The position numbers and the translations under genes are program-made. Positions 45,089 to 56,469 of a stretch of 64,000 bases of DNA are shown piece after piece; the first letter of the stretch is position 1; every line of letters starts with the position of its first letter. This stretch comes from Bactericera cockerelli (lineage: Eukaryota; Arthropoda; Insecta; Hemiptera; Triozidae): assembly GCA_024516035.1 (NCBI GenBank), contig CM044964.1, forward strand, positions 8,749,736 through 8,813,735, read 5' to 3'. The notes beneath the pieces were generated by a model that saw only the letters and a list, made by a program, of their open reading frames with translations, did not search any database and was not told where the DNA came from.

Positions 45089-45208
45089 TAACTTATCACT
45101 GGTACCTAGTGTTAACACGAGAGAGTTGATTTAAAAGCAGATGTTCTAAAATCAAGTTTTAGGTACTTGCGAGAAATTTCTAATATTAGAAATCAGAAGT
45201 ATTTTTTT

Positions 45209-45430
45209 GGGGTTGTACGTCCCTCTCAACTGCATGGTCCTTGGTCATGCCACGACGGGGGTGTTACCCTCCATTCGCAGGAAACTCGCAAACCTGCTAC
45301 CCACATTAACCTCACCCAGGCTTGGTTGGGCCGGAATGCCAGCATCACGATGTCTTCACGTCTCTGGACGTTGCTTAACTTCGGTGATTCTACGAGAACC
45401 GGTGCATTCAACGCGCCATTGACGCAGGCT
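45209..45430 (-). mobile_element. 5S rRNA-derived SINE, family S5 (copy B)
   Basis: Counterpart of 13782-13990 and more complete at its 5' end: GTTGAATGCACCGGTTCTCG and CACCGAAGTTAAGCAACGTC. Confidence 0.85.
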
Positions 45431-45868
45431 CATTTCACCCAAGTTCCTTCACTATATTCTTCAGGTGAAAAGAACTAACAAGATCTTGTGACGTCTCCTA
45501 ATTAACCATCAGACTTTTCTAAAGTCCACAACTCTCCCAGTAGCCAATATGCATAGGTATTTACATAGCTACATCTTAAGACTCCTCAATAGTCATGTAG
45601 CCAATACTACTGAATATCAGGCGTGGCCGGTGCTAAGGAGCTGCGGAACTGCAGCACCCCCCAGACGAAAAAAATAGAGGGTTTTCTCAAGTCCTAGCTC
45701 GTACACCATGAAAATCATCTCACATTTCTAGAATAATTAATGCATTTCAATATAGTAAATATTATAGTTTGTATTTTAATATTAAGTTATATTGTAAATA
45801 CCTAGTGAATATTTTTTTATTTAAAATAACACAATAAAGCTTGAACTGAATTGAATAATTAATATGAT

Positions 45869-46018
45869 TGCCGACCTCAGTAGCTGTATCGATAAGTAGG
45901 CGGACTTGTTTAACCTGGAGGTCAGTGGTTCAAGTCCCGGTTTCCTCGTAGATTTAGTAAAGCTAGTTTTAGTAGTTGTGTCATCACGAAAGTGATTAAC
46001 ACAAATATGATAACTTTT
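45869..46018 (+). mobile_element. SINE S2 (copy B)
   Basis: Counterpart of 14683-14835. Confidence 0.85.
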
Positions 46019-46649
46019 AATTAATATTTTTTTTTTTAAATTTATAACATAGGTAGTTAGATATTTTTTTATTAATTAATTAATTAAAAAAAAAAATTAA
46101 TTAATATGATTGGCATGCATGGTAAACAAACTTAAATTATTTAGATACTGAAAGAGCGACTCTTTCAATCCCATTTTAGACCGGTTTATGTGGCAGCACC
46201 CCCAAAACATTGTCTGGGCCACGCCTGCTCAACATAATACCTATATTATTATTATTATATTAAGGCTCCTCAAGTCCTCTGTCTGTATGACACATCCTGA
46301 AAACATCTCTATTATGAAAGTTCAACGTTATTCATGTATTGAAGTCATCAGTTATATGTATATCGTCGCCTAGAAGGTAAAACTGACCAAGTGACAGTCG
46401 GTCATTTCTCGATTTTTCGTTACTCTGGTCGGAAATTAACCCAACTATTGACTAAAAATCAAAAGTTCGGTATTATTCAAACATAATTATGCGCGGGAAA
46501 AAGCGAAAAACTATTTTTACCTGGAGATGGTCCAAATGCAGATGGTCAGTTTTACCTTCCAGCGATATGTACGTTCAATGTCCAATTGTCCATATATGTA
46601 ATATATTTTCTGCTGTGTTACCTACACTTTGGAGCATAAAGTGTAGAAA

Positions 46650-46812
46650 TCCTTGGTTCGAATCTCACCCAGTGCATGATCTTCCACCCAACCATAAATT
46701 TCCTCATAAATTTGAGTTTGTGACCACATAATAATAAGGCTCTGAGGGTTAGGTGGTAGGAAATGGGTTGAGCATTAACCTCGCCTGGTGGTTACCTTCC
46801 ACTAAAGAGTTT
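46650..46812 (+). mobile_element. SINE S1, head lost (copy B)
   Basis: Counterpart of 20177-20392 with a shorter interruption. Confidence 0.7.
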
Positions 46813-46828
46813 AAATTTTTTTTTCAAT

Positions 46829-46962
46829 GTTCTCATATTTATGTTAATCGCTTTCATGATGTCATTTTACTCGCTTTACTAAATCTTTGCTGGACTCGGG
46901 ACTTGAACCAACGACCTCCAAGTTACAAGTCCGCCGCTTTATCGATGTGAAGATACTGAGTT
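46829..46962 (-). mobile_element. SINE S2 (copy B)
   Basis: Counterpart of 20412-20541. Confidence 0.8.
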
Positions 46963-47771
46963 TCGTCTTCCCTGAAGAGTGTTTTTTATTACCTATTATT
47001 AACGAGACAAAGTCTTTTGAACATTGATACTGTAGTTCAATATTTACAGTAGCTGATGTATGGTGTTGTGTTGATATTATTTTAATTTTAAAGATGAGTG
47101 TTTCATAGCCTTATAGGATAAGTTACCATGAAACAACAGCTACTGTGGACACTTGTTGTCTGTGTTGTTGTTGTTGTTTTTTATTTATTTCTGAGGTATT
47201 ATTTTTAATGAATGTTCTTGAAATAGCTCACCCATCCCGTTAGTTATGGGTTTTTGCCTGTAGTTCTATTTGAAATTTTTAGAAATCCCTTCTTAGCAAC
47301 AAAATGCACTATAGGAACACATCCTTTCAAGAGAAAAAAAAGAAAGAAAGAAAAGAAAAAAACAATTTTAGAGACCAAAATTTGGGTTATCTACATTTCC
47401 GTTGTAAATATTATGTTCCTGTCACATGCCGGATGTTGAAAGAGAACCTCTTAGTCTTTTGCAAAGGACAAGTACAGGATATGTTATACCTCATAAGATA
47501 ATAATAATGATACCATCAGGTACATTAATATTATTTATGTTCTCATAAGATAATAATAAGTAATATTATATTCAAACATGTTGGTCTGTGGGGTTTTACC
47601 AAAGGGTCTTTACTGGCACAAGGGTTGTAATTTGAGACAGGGTTCTTGAGTAGTGATACTCACACCCCGCATTTTGAGCGCATTATATTATTTAGTCAGG
47701 TGAAATTCTTAAAGGGATCTTTAATATTTTATTTTCACTTTTGTACTATTTCAGCGTATAGGCATTTCAAC

Positions 47772-47865
47772 AGACCACAAGCGTCTACAGTAGCTCCTGT
47801 TTCATGGCTACGAAATAAAAAAGGCTGTGAAACACTCATCTTTTTTTTTTTAAAAAAAATGTGTG
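47772..47865 (+). mobile_element. SINE S3 3' fragment (copy B only)
   Basis: CAGACCACAAGCGTCTACAG to GAAACACTCATCTTTT plus a T/A-rich end. Copy A reads from GCGTATAGG directly to the following sequence near 33700, so this is an extra insertion. Confidence 0.8.
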
Positions 47866-48684
47866 TCTTAGATATGAGTTGATATTGGAAATATTGTGCT
47901 CGTTTTTTTTGCCTTTGGTCCTAAAAATCATATTCTTGGACTTGAAACCTCATGAGAAAGTAGTGCTTTCCACGTATAATTTTCATGATCTAATAGTAGG
48001 AAAATCTTTTATCTATCAATAAAGGCATGTCTCGCTCAACAAGTGTCTTGCTAGAAGACTTAGCCAACCCTAACAAGACAAGCTAGTTTGCAGTTTTTTT
48101 AAACCTTGCTTTTAGTTCAATACTAATTCCAAGGGACTCTGACTATTTATAATAAATAAATTAATTAATTTATTTTCATAGTCCTCATAGTTTCTTACTT
48201 TTGTAAATCCTGGCGTGAGTATATTACGTATAACTCTCTGACTAATTAATAAATAAATAAATTGATTAATTTAATTTGATATTCCTCATATTTTCTTACG
48301 CTTGTACCTAAATCCTGGCGAAGTCCTGAAGAATCAGGGTTTCTCTTCTTCTTGTCTCAGGAGCCCAGGATAAGGATGTGCTACTTAGTTCAAAAGCAGG
48401 AAAGGTTCTTGGGAGGATCCCAAAAGGATTTCGGGAGATGTAAATTGAGCACCAGGAAATGCGGGGGTTCTTTTTTTTTGGCACAGTGGGATTGTACACC
48501 TGCAAGGTTAGTTTGGGTACTGATTTTTTGTATTGTTATTTCTAGTACGCCTTTTATAATATTTATTAAAAGGTTCTGTGCACTGTGCGAAACCTGTAAA
48601 CCTCAGCCAGATATAATACATATAAAAGATTTGATTTAAAAATTAAAATACTCCAATTCAGAACAATTCAGCGGACTGTAGGTA

Positions 48685-49015
48685 ATATGCTATCTAAGGG
48701 TTGGGTGGAAGAGCTTACCATATCCCGCCTTTTAGTTAGAACATCTGTATATATTTTATATATGTATATGTTATCTATGTTGTGTATCTTTTCTTTTCTT
48801 GTTTATACTGTTCTAAATTTTGTATTTTAAATTTATAATAACTTGTATGACTGTACATTGTACATATTATGTTCTATTAATAAATAATTAGATAATAATA
48901 ATAATGATATCTTATAAACATTTAACTTTGATTTAAACCGACCTCAGTAGCTTGATCGATAAGGCAGCGGACTTGTAACCTGGAGGTCGGTGGTTCAAGT
49001 CCCGGTTTCAGCGTA
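48685..49015 (+). repeat. LINE-type 3' tail followed by truncated SINE S2 (copy B only)
   Basis: GGGTTGGGTGGAAGAGCTTA to AATAATAATAATGATATC (48695-48910), then S2 head to GTTTCAGCGTAGAT (48936-49015). Copy A lacks both near 34915. Confidence 0.75.
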
Positions 49016-49556
49016 GATACACTCGCGGCTATTAAAATAAATAAAAATCTATACCTCTACAAGTCTACACCCTAGGCTAAATAAACCAACTTTCCCCCAA
49101 AACGACCATCACGAATAAACAAATGGGTCCTAGGATTATTCTGTAGAAGGCTCAACAAAATTGGAATAGTATACTATCTGTTGATCTCGGAAACAAATCT
49201 TTTTAAAAACCCGGGTATTCACACGAAAAAAAAAACATGAGTAGGTGATATGTACTAGCTTGTAGTATTAGGTTCAATTCAAACACAATTTCCATCATTA
49301 AGGGAGAGAGAGAGACACAGAGAGAGAGAGAGGGAGAGAGAGAGATAAAACCCACGAAAAAAAGGGATATACTCAACACATGTTGCACTGGTTGCACATG
49401 AGTACCCTTAGGGTCTGAGGGTTCCCTTAGGAAACATTTATTTCCGGGGTCGTGCCCCTTGATTCTTGAATGGGGCTATGAGACCCTCACTAATATACTC
49501 CAGCAATGAATGCCCGACCTACTTCCTCTGTGAATCCTCATCAGATATAAATACTA

Positions 49557-49678
49557 ATGTAATGTAATGTAAAAAGCCTCTATTTGTACAATTAAATTTA
49601 CACACAACATAAATACATTGTATATGGGCATCTTGTACAAAATCAGATTAATATCTGAGATATTAATCTGATTAATCT
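49557..49678 (-). mobile_element. 122-bp retroposed LINE 3' end with 13-bp TSD (copy B only)
   Basis: Flanked by GATATAAATACTA at 49544-49556 and 49679-49691. The left end (3' end on the minus strand) is a short ATGTA repeat, typical of CR1/L2-type tails. Copy A has the unfilled site near 35608-35623. The right end contains a 33-bp hairpin (16-bp arms 49641-49656 and 49658-49673). Confidence 0.8.
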
Positions 49679-49729
49679 GATATAAATACTATGCACCTTT
49701 TTTCAGAGTATATAGGTATACTTATTCCT

Positions 49730-49915
49730 TGTGTTATCATATCATAATGTCTTGTGGGTAGCGCAGAATTATAGGACTTTTCCATATCTTTTAATATCCT
49801 AATATCTTATTTTTGCCCATAAATCTGCCACTGGTCGCTGCTCACATTAAAACTGTTACTCATTTTTCCTCACGAGGTATGAGTGGACCCCGAACACCCA
49901 AGAACACAGCAGATA
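49730..49915 (-). mobile_element. SINE S4, 3' part (copy B)
   Basis: Counterpart of 35690-35900. Confidence 0.75.
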
Positions 49916-50064
49916 CAAGATACAAGCTAATAATAATACCCAGCTATTATACCGGGTTTTCACCTTCGTTTTTTGTTGTTGTTGTTGTTTTTTTTTAATA
50001 TTGCTTTGCGTACTTTGTGAAATGGAGGGAGGACTTGGAAACTTAAGTGTTCAATTTTGTTTAA

Positions 50065-50236
50065 GTACACTGGTGGTCAAGTGGTTAATGCTCTAGTCTG
50101 GTAATCCAGGATCCGTTGTTTCGAATCCCACCCAGTGCGTGATATTTTGCTCATTAATTTGAGTTTGTGGCCCCATAATAATAAGACTCTGAGGGTTAAG
50201 TGGTAGAAAATGCTTTGAGCGTTAACCTCGCCTGGT
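50065..50236 (+). mobile_element. SINE S1, 3' truncated by deletion (copy B)
   Basis: Counterpart of 36039-36239; it stops at CCTCGCCTGGT where the copy B deletion begins, with GATCAGGCTGCGATCGATCG at the junction. Confidence 0.8.
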
Positions 50237-50887
50237 CGATCAGGCTGCGATCGATCGACCTCTATCACATGGCAAAGTGTGGGGAAGCAACTAGTCTGTT
50301 CATATAAATCTTTAATTTTGCCATTCATGCTTAAGCTATTGTACAAACTGATGACTATTAGTGCAGTTTCGCTCTGTGAGGTGACTATTTTATTTGCCAT
50401 TGTTTTTGATTTGCCATTTAATTTCATCTATTATTGTGATCGAGTGTCGAGGTTGCTCGGTTTATTGTGTCTTCTCTAGCTTTTATATTCCTAGCCATTG
50501 TATTATCTATGCAATTAAATCGACCTCAGTAGCTCGTGGTGTACTCGAATAAGGGTTGGCTGGAAGAGATTGCCGTAAGCAATAACCCCACCCTTTAGTA
50601 GGACATTATTATTAATTTCTACTTTATGTATTTATTTTTCATACTATTTTCTCATTTATTTATTTTTTATTAATTTTTTTTTTTTTGATTTTTATAATTC
50701 ATGTTTTATTTTATAAAACACTTCTCCCAGGGACCGTCCTTCCGGAAGGGAACTGGAGTGAGGATGCAAGAAGCATTTAAATTTCTCTTAAATTTAATTC
50801 TATTTTGGAATTGGACTGTATGGATGATGAGAACCACTAGCCTCCATGGTGATCACCCTGTATAAAAGATAGGTATTATTATTAGCT

Positions 50888-51128
50888 TTTTTTTTTTTTT
50901 TTTTTTTTTTACACAAACTTACGGGGTTAAGACCATTTTTGTTACAAAAAAAAACTAACAAAGTTAAATTTAAAATTAAAGAAAAAAACGTGATGAAAGG
51001 AAAACCTTCATCGCAACCCCAATTATGTCGAGAGCACGGACCCTAGAGCAATGATATGGTGGTTAACCATCATCAATGCATCAGCTCTACATGGGCCACG
51101 CTCACCACATCATTGAGTGTGCAGAAAA
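50888..51128 (-). mobile_element. Poly(A)-ended retroposon (copy B only)
   Basis: Copy A reads AGCTTAATTGTAT at 37921; copy B has about 240 bp between AGCTT and AATTGTAT, starting with a T run at the left, the tail of a minus-strand element. The body has GGGGTTGCGATGAAGG on the minus strand. Family unknown. Confidence 0.7.
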
Positions 51129-51142
51129 ATTGTATCTTGGTT

Positions 51143-51376
51143 GGATCCCCAGCGGGCAGGATTTTTTCTGCTCTGACTTGGGTGTTCGGAGTCCACTCAT
51201 ACCTCGTGAGGAAAAATGAGTAGCTGCTTTAATGTTAGCAGCGAGCAGTGGCGGAATTATAGGCAAAACTAAGATATTGGGATATTATAAATATGGAAAA
51301 GGCCTATAATTCTGCGCTACCCACTAAAATTGTGATATAATAACACAAAGAAACACATTTATTATTTATTTATTTA
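51143..51376 (+). mobile_element. SINE S4 (copy B)
   Basis: Counterpart of 37943-38172. Confidence 0.8.
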
Positions 51377-51625
51377 GTAGCTCGAAGGTATAGATGGCCA
51401 ATGTGTTTCATGTCTTAATAACTCTATGACTTAGGTATTTATAGATATGGTTGGTTGTAGTTAGGCGCGAGTAACCATGTGAATATGAATCAAGCTGTCC
51501 TGACGTGGCTAGGTACCTGGGTAGTGACATAAGATATCTGTATGCAGTGCATGGAATAAGTTAGATAATAAAGAAAAATATAATGAGCCAGCTGAGATTA
51601 GTATATTTTAATTGAGTATTTAATA

Positions 51626-51900
51626 AAGAACTCGCTTGCCATGCGGAGGGTCCCGGATTCAAACCCCCGCGCCGACCAAAATTTGTACTAAAAATTTGGT
51701 TACAGTTTTTTGTAAGGGATACCTTCCGGTGGCTCGTGTTGATCCAGCACCTATATGGGAAGTATTGTGTCACTTCTCGCCCATCAAAGGGGAGGTACAC
51801 TACGGTATGGGCAGGCTACAACACAGACCACAAGCGTCTACAGTAGCTCCCGTTTCATGGCTACGAAATAAAAAAGGCTGTGAAACACTTCTCTTTAAAA
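51626..51900 (+). mobile_element. SINE S3, left arm of inverted pair (copy B)
   Basis: Counterpart of 38434-38705. Confidence 0.85.
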
Positions 51901-52079
51901 TAAATAAAAAAAACTAGCCAGGCACGCGCGGGTATGGCTGCATAAAGTCCGGCAAGAATTTTAAAATTTTAACCATCAAACAGGTGCCCTTTTTGCCCTG
52001 TTATAGAATCTGGCCTTTTTTGGGCCTGAGTTCAGTGCCACCGAACCATCTATAAAAAAGGGCAATTTTTTTTTTAAAG

Positions 52080-52372
52080 ATGAGTGTTTCAGTTTTTATA
52101 TTTCGTAGCCATGAAACAGGAGCTACTGTAGAAGCTTGTGGTCTGTGTTGTAGCCTGCCCATCACGTAGTATGCCTCCCCTCTGATTAGTGAGAAGTGAC
52201 ACAATACTTCCCATTCAGGTGCTTGGTCAACATGAGTGCACCGGAAGGTATCCCTTACAAACAACTGTAATCAATTTTTTTAATACAAATTTTTGTCGGC
52301 GCGGGGGTTCGAACCCGGGACCTTTCGCGTGGTAAGCGAGTGCTTAACCACTGAGCCATTCGTGTGCTCTAT
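52080..52372 (-). mobile_element. SINE S3, right arm of inverted pair (copy B)
   Basis: Counterpart of 38890-39180. Confidence 0.85.
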
Positions 52373-53126
52373 TGTATTTTATTATCACTTAGTAAGTTTG
52401 CCCACAAACCCAGAGGTGACGGAACAGTGAAATATTTCGAAAGAGTTCAATTGCTGTTGGGAATGTTTAGTACCTACATACACAAATTCAATACATAATA
52501 TAATGTATGACTATGTATGTATGTTTGCTTGTTGGTACGTAATACTACGTAATAGGTCTGTAGGGAACTGAAATGGATAAGTTCACAGACATCACCATTT
52601 AGACAACACATGGCTTCCATATTGAATCTTTTTGTGTTTTTAATTGAATAAATCTCTCACATAGTTTGCAACTATTGTTATTAATATTATCATCAACATT
52701 AGATTCTTATTATTATTGTAAAATTAGAGAGAGAAAAAAACATTAGGTCCCTATTTTTTTTTATATGCCCATTCGTATTGTATCCAGGCAGTCGAATCAA
52801 TTTGGGAGCAATGGCACGAAAGTCAGACTTATGTACTGTAAGCAAAATAATGTATCCAAATAGCAATTTAGCAATAATTACTGCAAAAAAAATCAAGTTG
52901 TGTTTTTCACATCAACACTATAAAATTAACACTATGAAAAAGATAAGTTCATACACTCTAGTGGTCAGAGGCATACTATGGAAAGCTTGCCCATTTCGTA
53001 GAAGTGACCACACTGACCACAAATAAAATCCAAGTATGGAGCAGAAAAGCCACGGTGATTACTAGCACAAAATAATAATGTGATCACTGGCAGAAAAAAG
53101 AAATCTTTCTTTGCTTGAGTCTAATA

Positions 53127-53530
53127 AGTGTTGGGTGGAAGAGAGTGCCATAGGCAATAACCCCGCCCTTTATTTAGGACACATGTTCATAATATATATA
53201 TTATTCTATTCTTTTCCCTTTTTATTGTAGATATTATTTCCATTTTTTAATTGTTATAATAATTATTTGTTCTGTACACAATTATGTCTTTTTATATCTA
53301 ATAAAGTGTTTAATAATAATTAATAATAATAATAATAATAAGAGCTGGGTGGAAGAGATTGCCATAGGCATTAACTACGCCTTTTAGTTAGAACATCTGT
53401 ACCTATTTTATCTATGTTGTTTATCTACCTTTTTCTTGTTTATAATTATTGTTGTAAATGTTGTACCTATTTTTTTTAATTACTTGTTTGTACATTTGTC
53501 CTATTAATAAAATAAATAAATAATAATAAT
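53127..53530 (+). repeat. Two LINE-type 3' tails in tandem
   Basis: Two copies of GGGTGGAAGAGA-TGCCATAGGCA-TAAC (53130 and 53345), each followed by an AT-rich 150-200 bp stretch and an AATAAT run. The second has inserted into or next to the microsatellite of the first. Confidence 0.7.
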
Positions 53531-53907
53531 AAGAAAGTTTCTTGTCAATGCTTGATAAGTAGTTAGTATTATAGTAGAATGAAACCTTTCTAGCCCATCT
53601 AACGTGACTAATTGGGAAACAGTTTCAATACTGCATTAGCAGCAGAAATGATAAGGTCCATCATGTTGTAATCAATTAAAAAAAATATTTCAAGAGGCTG
53701 CACAGGCACACAATTTATTTCAAGTACCTAATACCTGCTACGTGCTAGTAATGCATCACTATTGACTCATAGTTTTTATTTTTATTATTATTATCAGAAC
53801 TGGTTGCAGGGTTTTCAGTGAATCCCCTATCCAGTTAACACTGCAACCTACTTTTATCTATTGTGACCAGTTGATTCTATTTGTTTTTAACGTTCTAGTT
53901 GAGATAG

Positions 53908-54117
53908 ATAATCAAAACGAGGGTTTTACCCTCCATTCTCTGGGAATCGTACCAGTTACCCACAGTAACCACACCCAGCCTGGATAGGGCCGGAAATGCG
54001 AGCCTCACGTGTTTGAAAGGAACAGAATTTCCTTGGAAAAGTCTGCCCCAACCGGGGATCGAACTCGGTATATCTGCACTACGGGCAGTAGTCTCAACCG
54101 TCACGCCACGGAGGCTG
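53908..54117 (-). mobile_element. tRNA-headed SINE sharing the 5S-SINE core, family S6
   Basis: Minus-strand copy: GCCTCCGTGGCGTGACGGTT head at the right, GAGTTCGATCCCCGG B box, then TCCAAGGAAATTCTG and the core GGGTGTGGTTACTGTGGGTA and GAATGGAGGGTAAAACCC. Confidence 0.82.
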
Positions 54118-54194
54118 GCTGACTATTCTGACTAATAGTTTATTGTGCAACTGATTAGATTATTATTAGAATATTAGACGTATTTGTATCAATT

Positions 54195-54352
54195 AACCGA
54201 CCTCAGTAGCTTGATCGATAAGGCGGCAGACTATTACAATTGTAACCTGGAGGTCGGTGGTTCAAGTCCCGGTTTCAGCGTAGATTTGGTAAAGCTAGTT
54301 TGAGTAGTTGTGATATCTCGAAAGATGATTAACAAAAATATGATAACTTAAC
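54195..54352 (+). mobile_element. tRNA-derived SINE, family S2
   Basis: GACCTCAGTAGCTTGATCGA, GGAGGTCGGTGGTTCAAGTC and body; a 6-bp insert (ATTACA-like) in the anticodon region. Confidence 0.85.
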
Positions 54353-54473
54353 TTCAACTATTTGTATCAATTACGTATTATGTTTTTGTGACCATATTTG
54401 TGTTTATGTGATAAACAAATAATAACTTTCCAATGTTCATATTTCTTCTCATAATACAGCCACCCATTCGCAC

Positions 54474-54603
54474 AGCTACTCACTTTTCCTCAAGAGATAT
54501 GAGTGCACCCACGTACAGAACAGAAAATTATTCCGCTCCTGGAAATCGAACCCCAGGTCACTGCGTGTGTGGAAACTAGGCTCTGGCTTACTCCGCCGGC
54601 TTC
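54474..54603 (-). mobile_element. SINE S4, diverged
   Basis: Minus-strand S4: GGTTCGATTTCC-like B box, TTATTCCGCTCC and CTCAAGAGATATGAGTG. Confidence 0.65.
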
Positions 54604-54722
54604 TGGCCTAATAGATACTATTTTGGTGGATATGCTAAAACTACCGTTGTTTATAAAACTAGATAAATCTCTGTTTTTTTATTTTTATTATTATTTATAT
54701 TGTTTCATTGTATTTACATTTA

Positions 54723-54851
54723 GGGCGGAATTAATAGACAACATCAATAACTTAAGTCGTTGGTAAGTGTCGATTTTCCCTATCTTACATAGTACGCAAT
54801 CCGTGACTTAGCGCCACAGAGGTATTACAAAAACGTCTATTAATTCCGCCC
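54723..54851. mobile_element. 129-bp MITE with GGGCGGAATTAATAGAC termini (copy 1)
   Basis: Inverted repeats of about 17 bp start GGGCGGAATTAATAGAC and end with the complement. It is flanked by TTA on both sides. A second copy of exactly the same length lies at 62599-62727. Three-base duplications fit the PIF/Harbinger type, though the family is not proved. Confidence 0.85.
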
Positions 54852-54987
54852 TTAATTTTTCTTCTCATCGCTCTTTACTTAAACCTCTGTTCTGTTCTGA
54901 GCCGCAGAATTTTCGGGTTTCCAATGTTTGGCTGCACCAAGTTACTGTCCGAGGCATGGCTCTATATTTATTTTTCCTAACCGTACA

Positions 54988-55032
54988 GTCGACCTCCAGG
55001 TTACAAGTCCGCCGCTTTACCTATACATCAAG
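54988..55032 (-). mobile_element. SINE S2 head fragment
   Basis: GACCTCCAGGTTACAAGTCC and CATCAAGCTACTG only. Confidence 0.6.
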
Positions 55033-55513
55033 CTACTGCGGGAAGCAGCTGTACGGACTATACTCCGTACTGACCGGACCATGCACCGAATTCACCTAAT
55101 ATTGCAATTGAATAAATATATTATATATACATTTTTTTTAAGTTTTCATGTATTTATAATATTTCACAAGTAACATCTTCAACAAACAATCCACCTTCAA
55201 AAGATATATCTTTTGGGTATATCCACCTTCAAAAGATAAAATAATCTTGTGCTGAAGGTGGGGGAATATTGAAAATCATGTAGCTATTAGGTGCGTCATT
55301 AGAATTTGGTTTAGTTATACCTAAACTAACATACATATTTTCTTATCTCTTATCATTCTTTTAGTTGCTATTTTAGTGCTCTATAGCTAGAGTCAGTTGT
55401 TGTTTTATTACTAGGTAACTGCGTGTTGTAGGTACCTAACGATTATTTTATCGTGTTCATTTCGCCACGTCAACCGATATTTATGTACATTACAATAATA
55501 ATAATAATAATAC
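55033..55513. other. Non-coding, nothing recognised
   Basis: A short direct repeat (TCCACCTTCAAAAGATA twice, 55190-55238) is the only structure noticed. Confidence 0.5.
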
Positions 55514-55635
55514 TCTTTAGTGGAAGGTAACCGCCTGGCGAGGTTAATGCTGAGAGCATTTTCTGAGGGTTAGGCGGCAGAAAATGCTCTGAGCATTAAA
55601 CTCGTCTGGTGGTTACCTTCCAATAAAGAGTAGTA
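55514..55635. repeat. Head-to-head S1 tail palindrome
   Basis: A minus-strand S1 3' end (CTCTTTAGTGGAAGGTAACC, 55514-55565) is directly followed by a plus-strand S1 3' end (55566-55632), forming an inverted repeat with arms near 55 bp. Confidence 0.75.
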
Positions 55636-55871
55636 TCTCTATCTTTATATAAAACAGAAAAAAGGACTACCTACCTACCTGTGTTTGTTTGTCCGGAGTT
55701 GTTTAGCCTAAACGGTTAGAGATAGCGAAAAATGTCTCAGAATTGACCCCTCCAAAACCATTATCGCTTTGTCCAGAAAAAATATAAAAAGTTCAAAAAG
55801 GCATTGCTGTCCAGCAGTACGGCCATGCCTTAGTAAATTAGTCCCGTTGCAAAGCACGGGCAAACGGCTAG
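55636..55871 (+). mobile_element. Short non-autonomous Helitron
   Basis: It begins TCTCTATC after an A (55635) and ends CTAG before a T (55872), as expected for Helitron insertion between A and T. A GC-rich hairpin (CCCGTTGC-AAA-GCACGGG, 55843-55860 with one bulge) lies 7 bp before the CTAG end. No terminal inverted repeats or target duplication are seen. At 236 bp it has no Rep/Hel coding capacity. It lies directly after a SINE tail. Confidence 0.85.
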
Positions 55872-56257
55872 TTATATTATATAATAGATAATAATGATAT
55901 CCTCCCCACATTGTGAACAGAGCAACACCAGGAACACCCTTTCGGGACTACTTTACACCCTTGAGATGAGATAATCTAGAATCTAGATAATAACAATATT
56001 AAATCTAATCAGGGGAAAGCACAAAGCTATACACCCGAGTGATAAAATGATAAAAAAATAAAAAATAATAATAAATCATTGCGTCAGTCAGTGTGATATC
56101 ATTTTATTAATCCAAGTCATCCAATTCAGTCGCTCTCTATTTCCTCTGACCATGCAAATCATATCATAGATTGCTAAGGTGGGCGGGTCAGTCCCACACC
56201 GGCAGATTCTTAGTGACACCTCCTCAAGTCTTCACCTATTGAATTCCCATTAAGATG

Positions 56258-56437
56258 TGTCTGGTAATCCAGGTAGCGTGGGATCTGTTGGTTCGGATCC
56301 CACCCAAAACATGAAAATTTTCTTCATTAATTTGAGTTTGTGAGCATATAATAATAAGACTCTGAGGGTTAGGTGGTAGAAAATGCTCTGACCATTAACC
56401 TCGCCTGGTGGTTTCCTTCCACTAAAAATTGTTATTA
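56258..56437 (+). mobile_element. SINE S1, 5' truncated
   Basis: It begins in the anticodon region (GTCTGGTAATCCAGGTAGCG) and is complete to the tail. Confidence 0.8.
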
Positions 56438-56469
56438 TTACAAGTTATTGTTCTATGCAACTCAATTTT

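Larger units (their letters stand above)
39875..52966. other. Copy B of the same locus (second haplotype or duplicate)
   Basis: It starts inside the 70-bp tandem repeat and ends where the sequence matching 39360-39774 stops; beyond 52966 it continues into unique flank. It provides empty sites for the large elements of copy A: TTAA at 42716-42719, an ATT run near 46240-46262, and the BEL/Pao site near 47487-47495. It has its own insertions at 40917-41395, 47772-47865, 48685-49015, 49557-49678 and 50888-51128. Confidence 0.85.
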
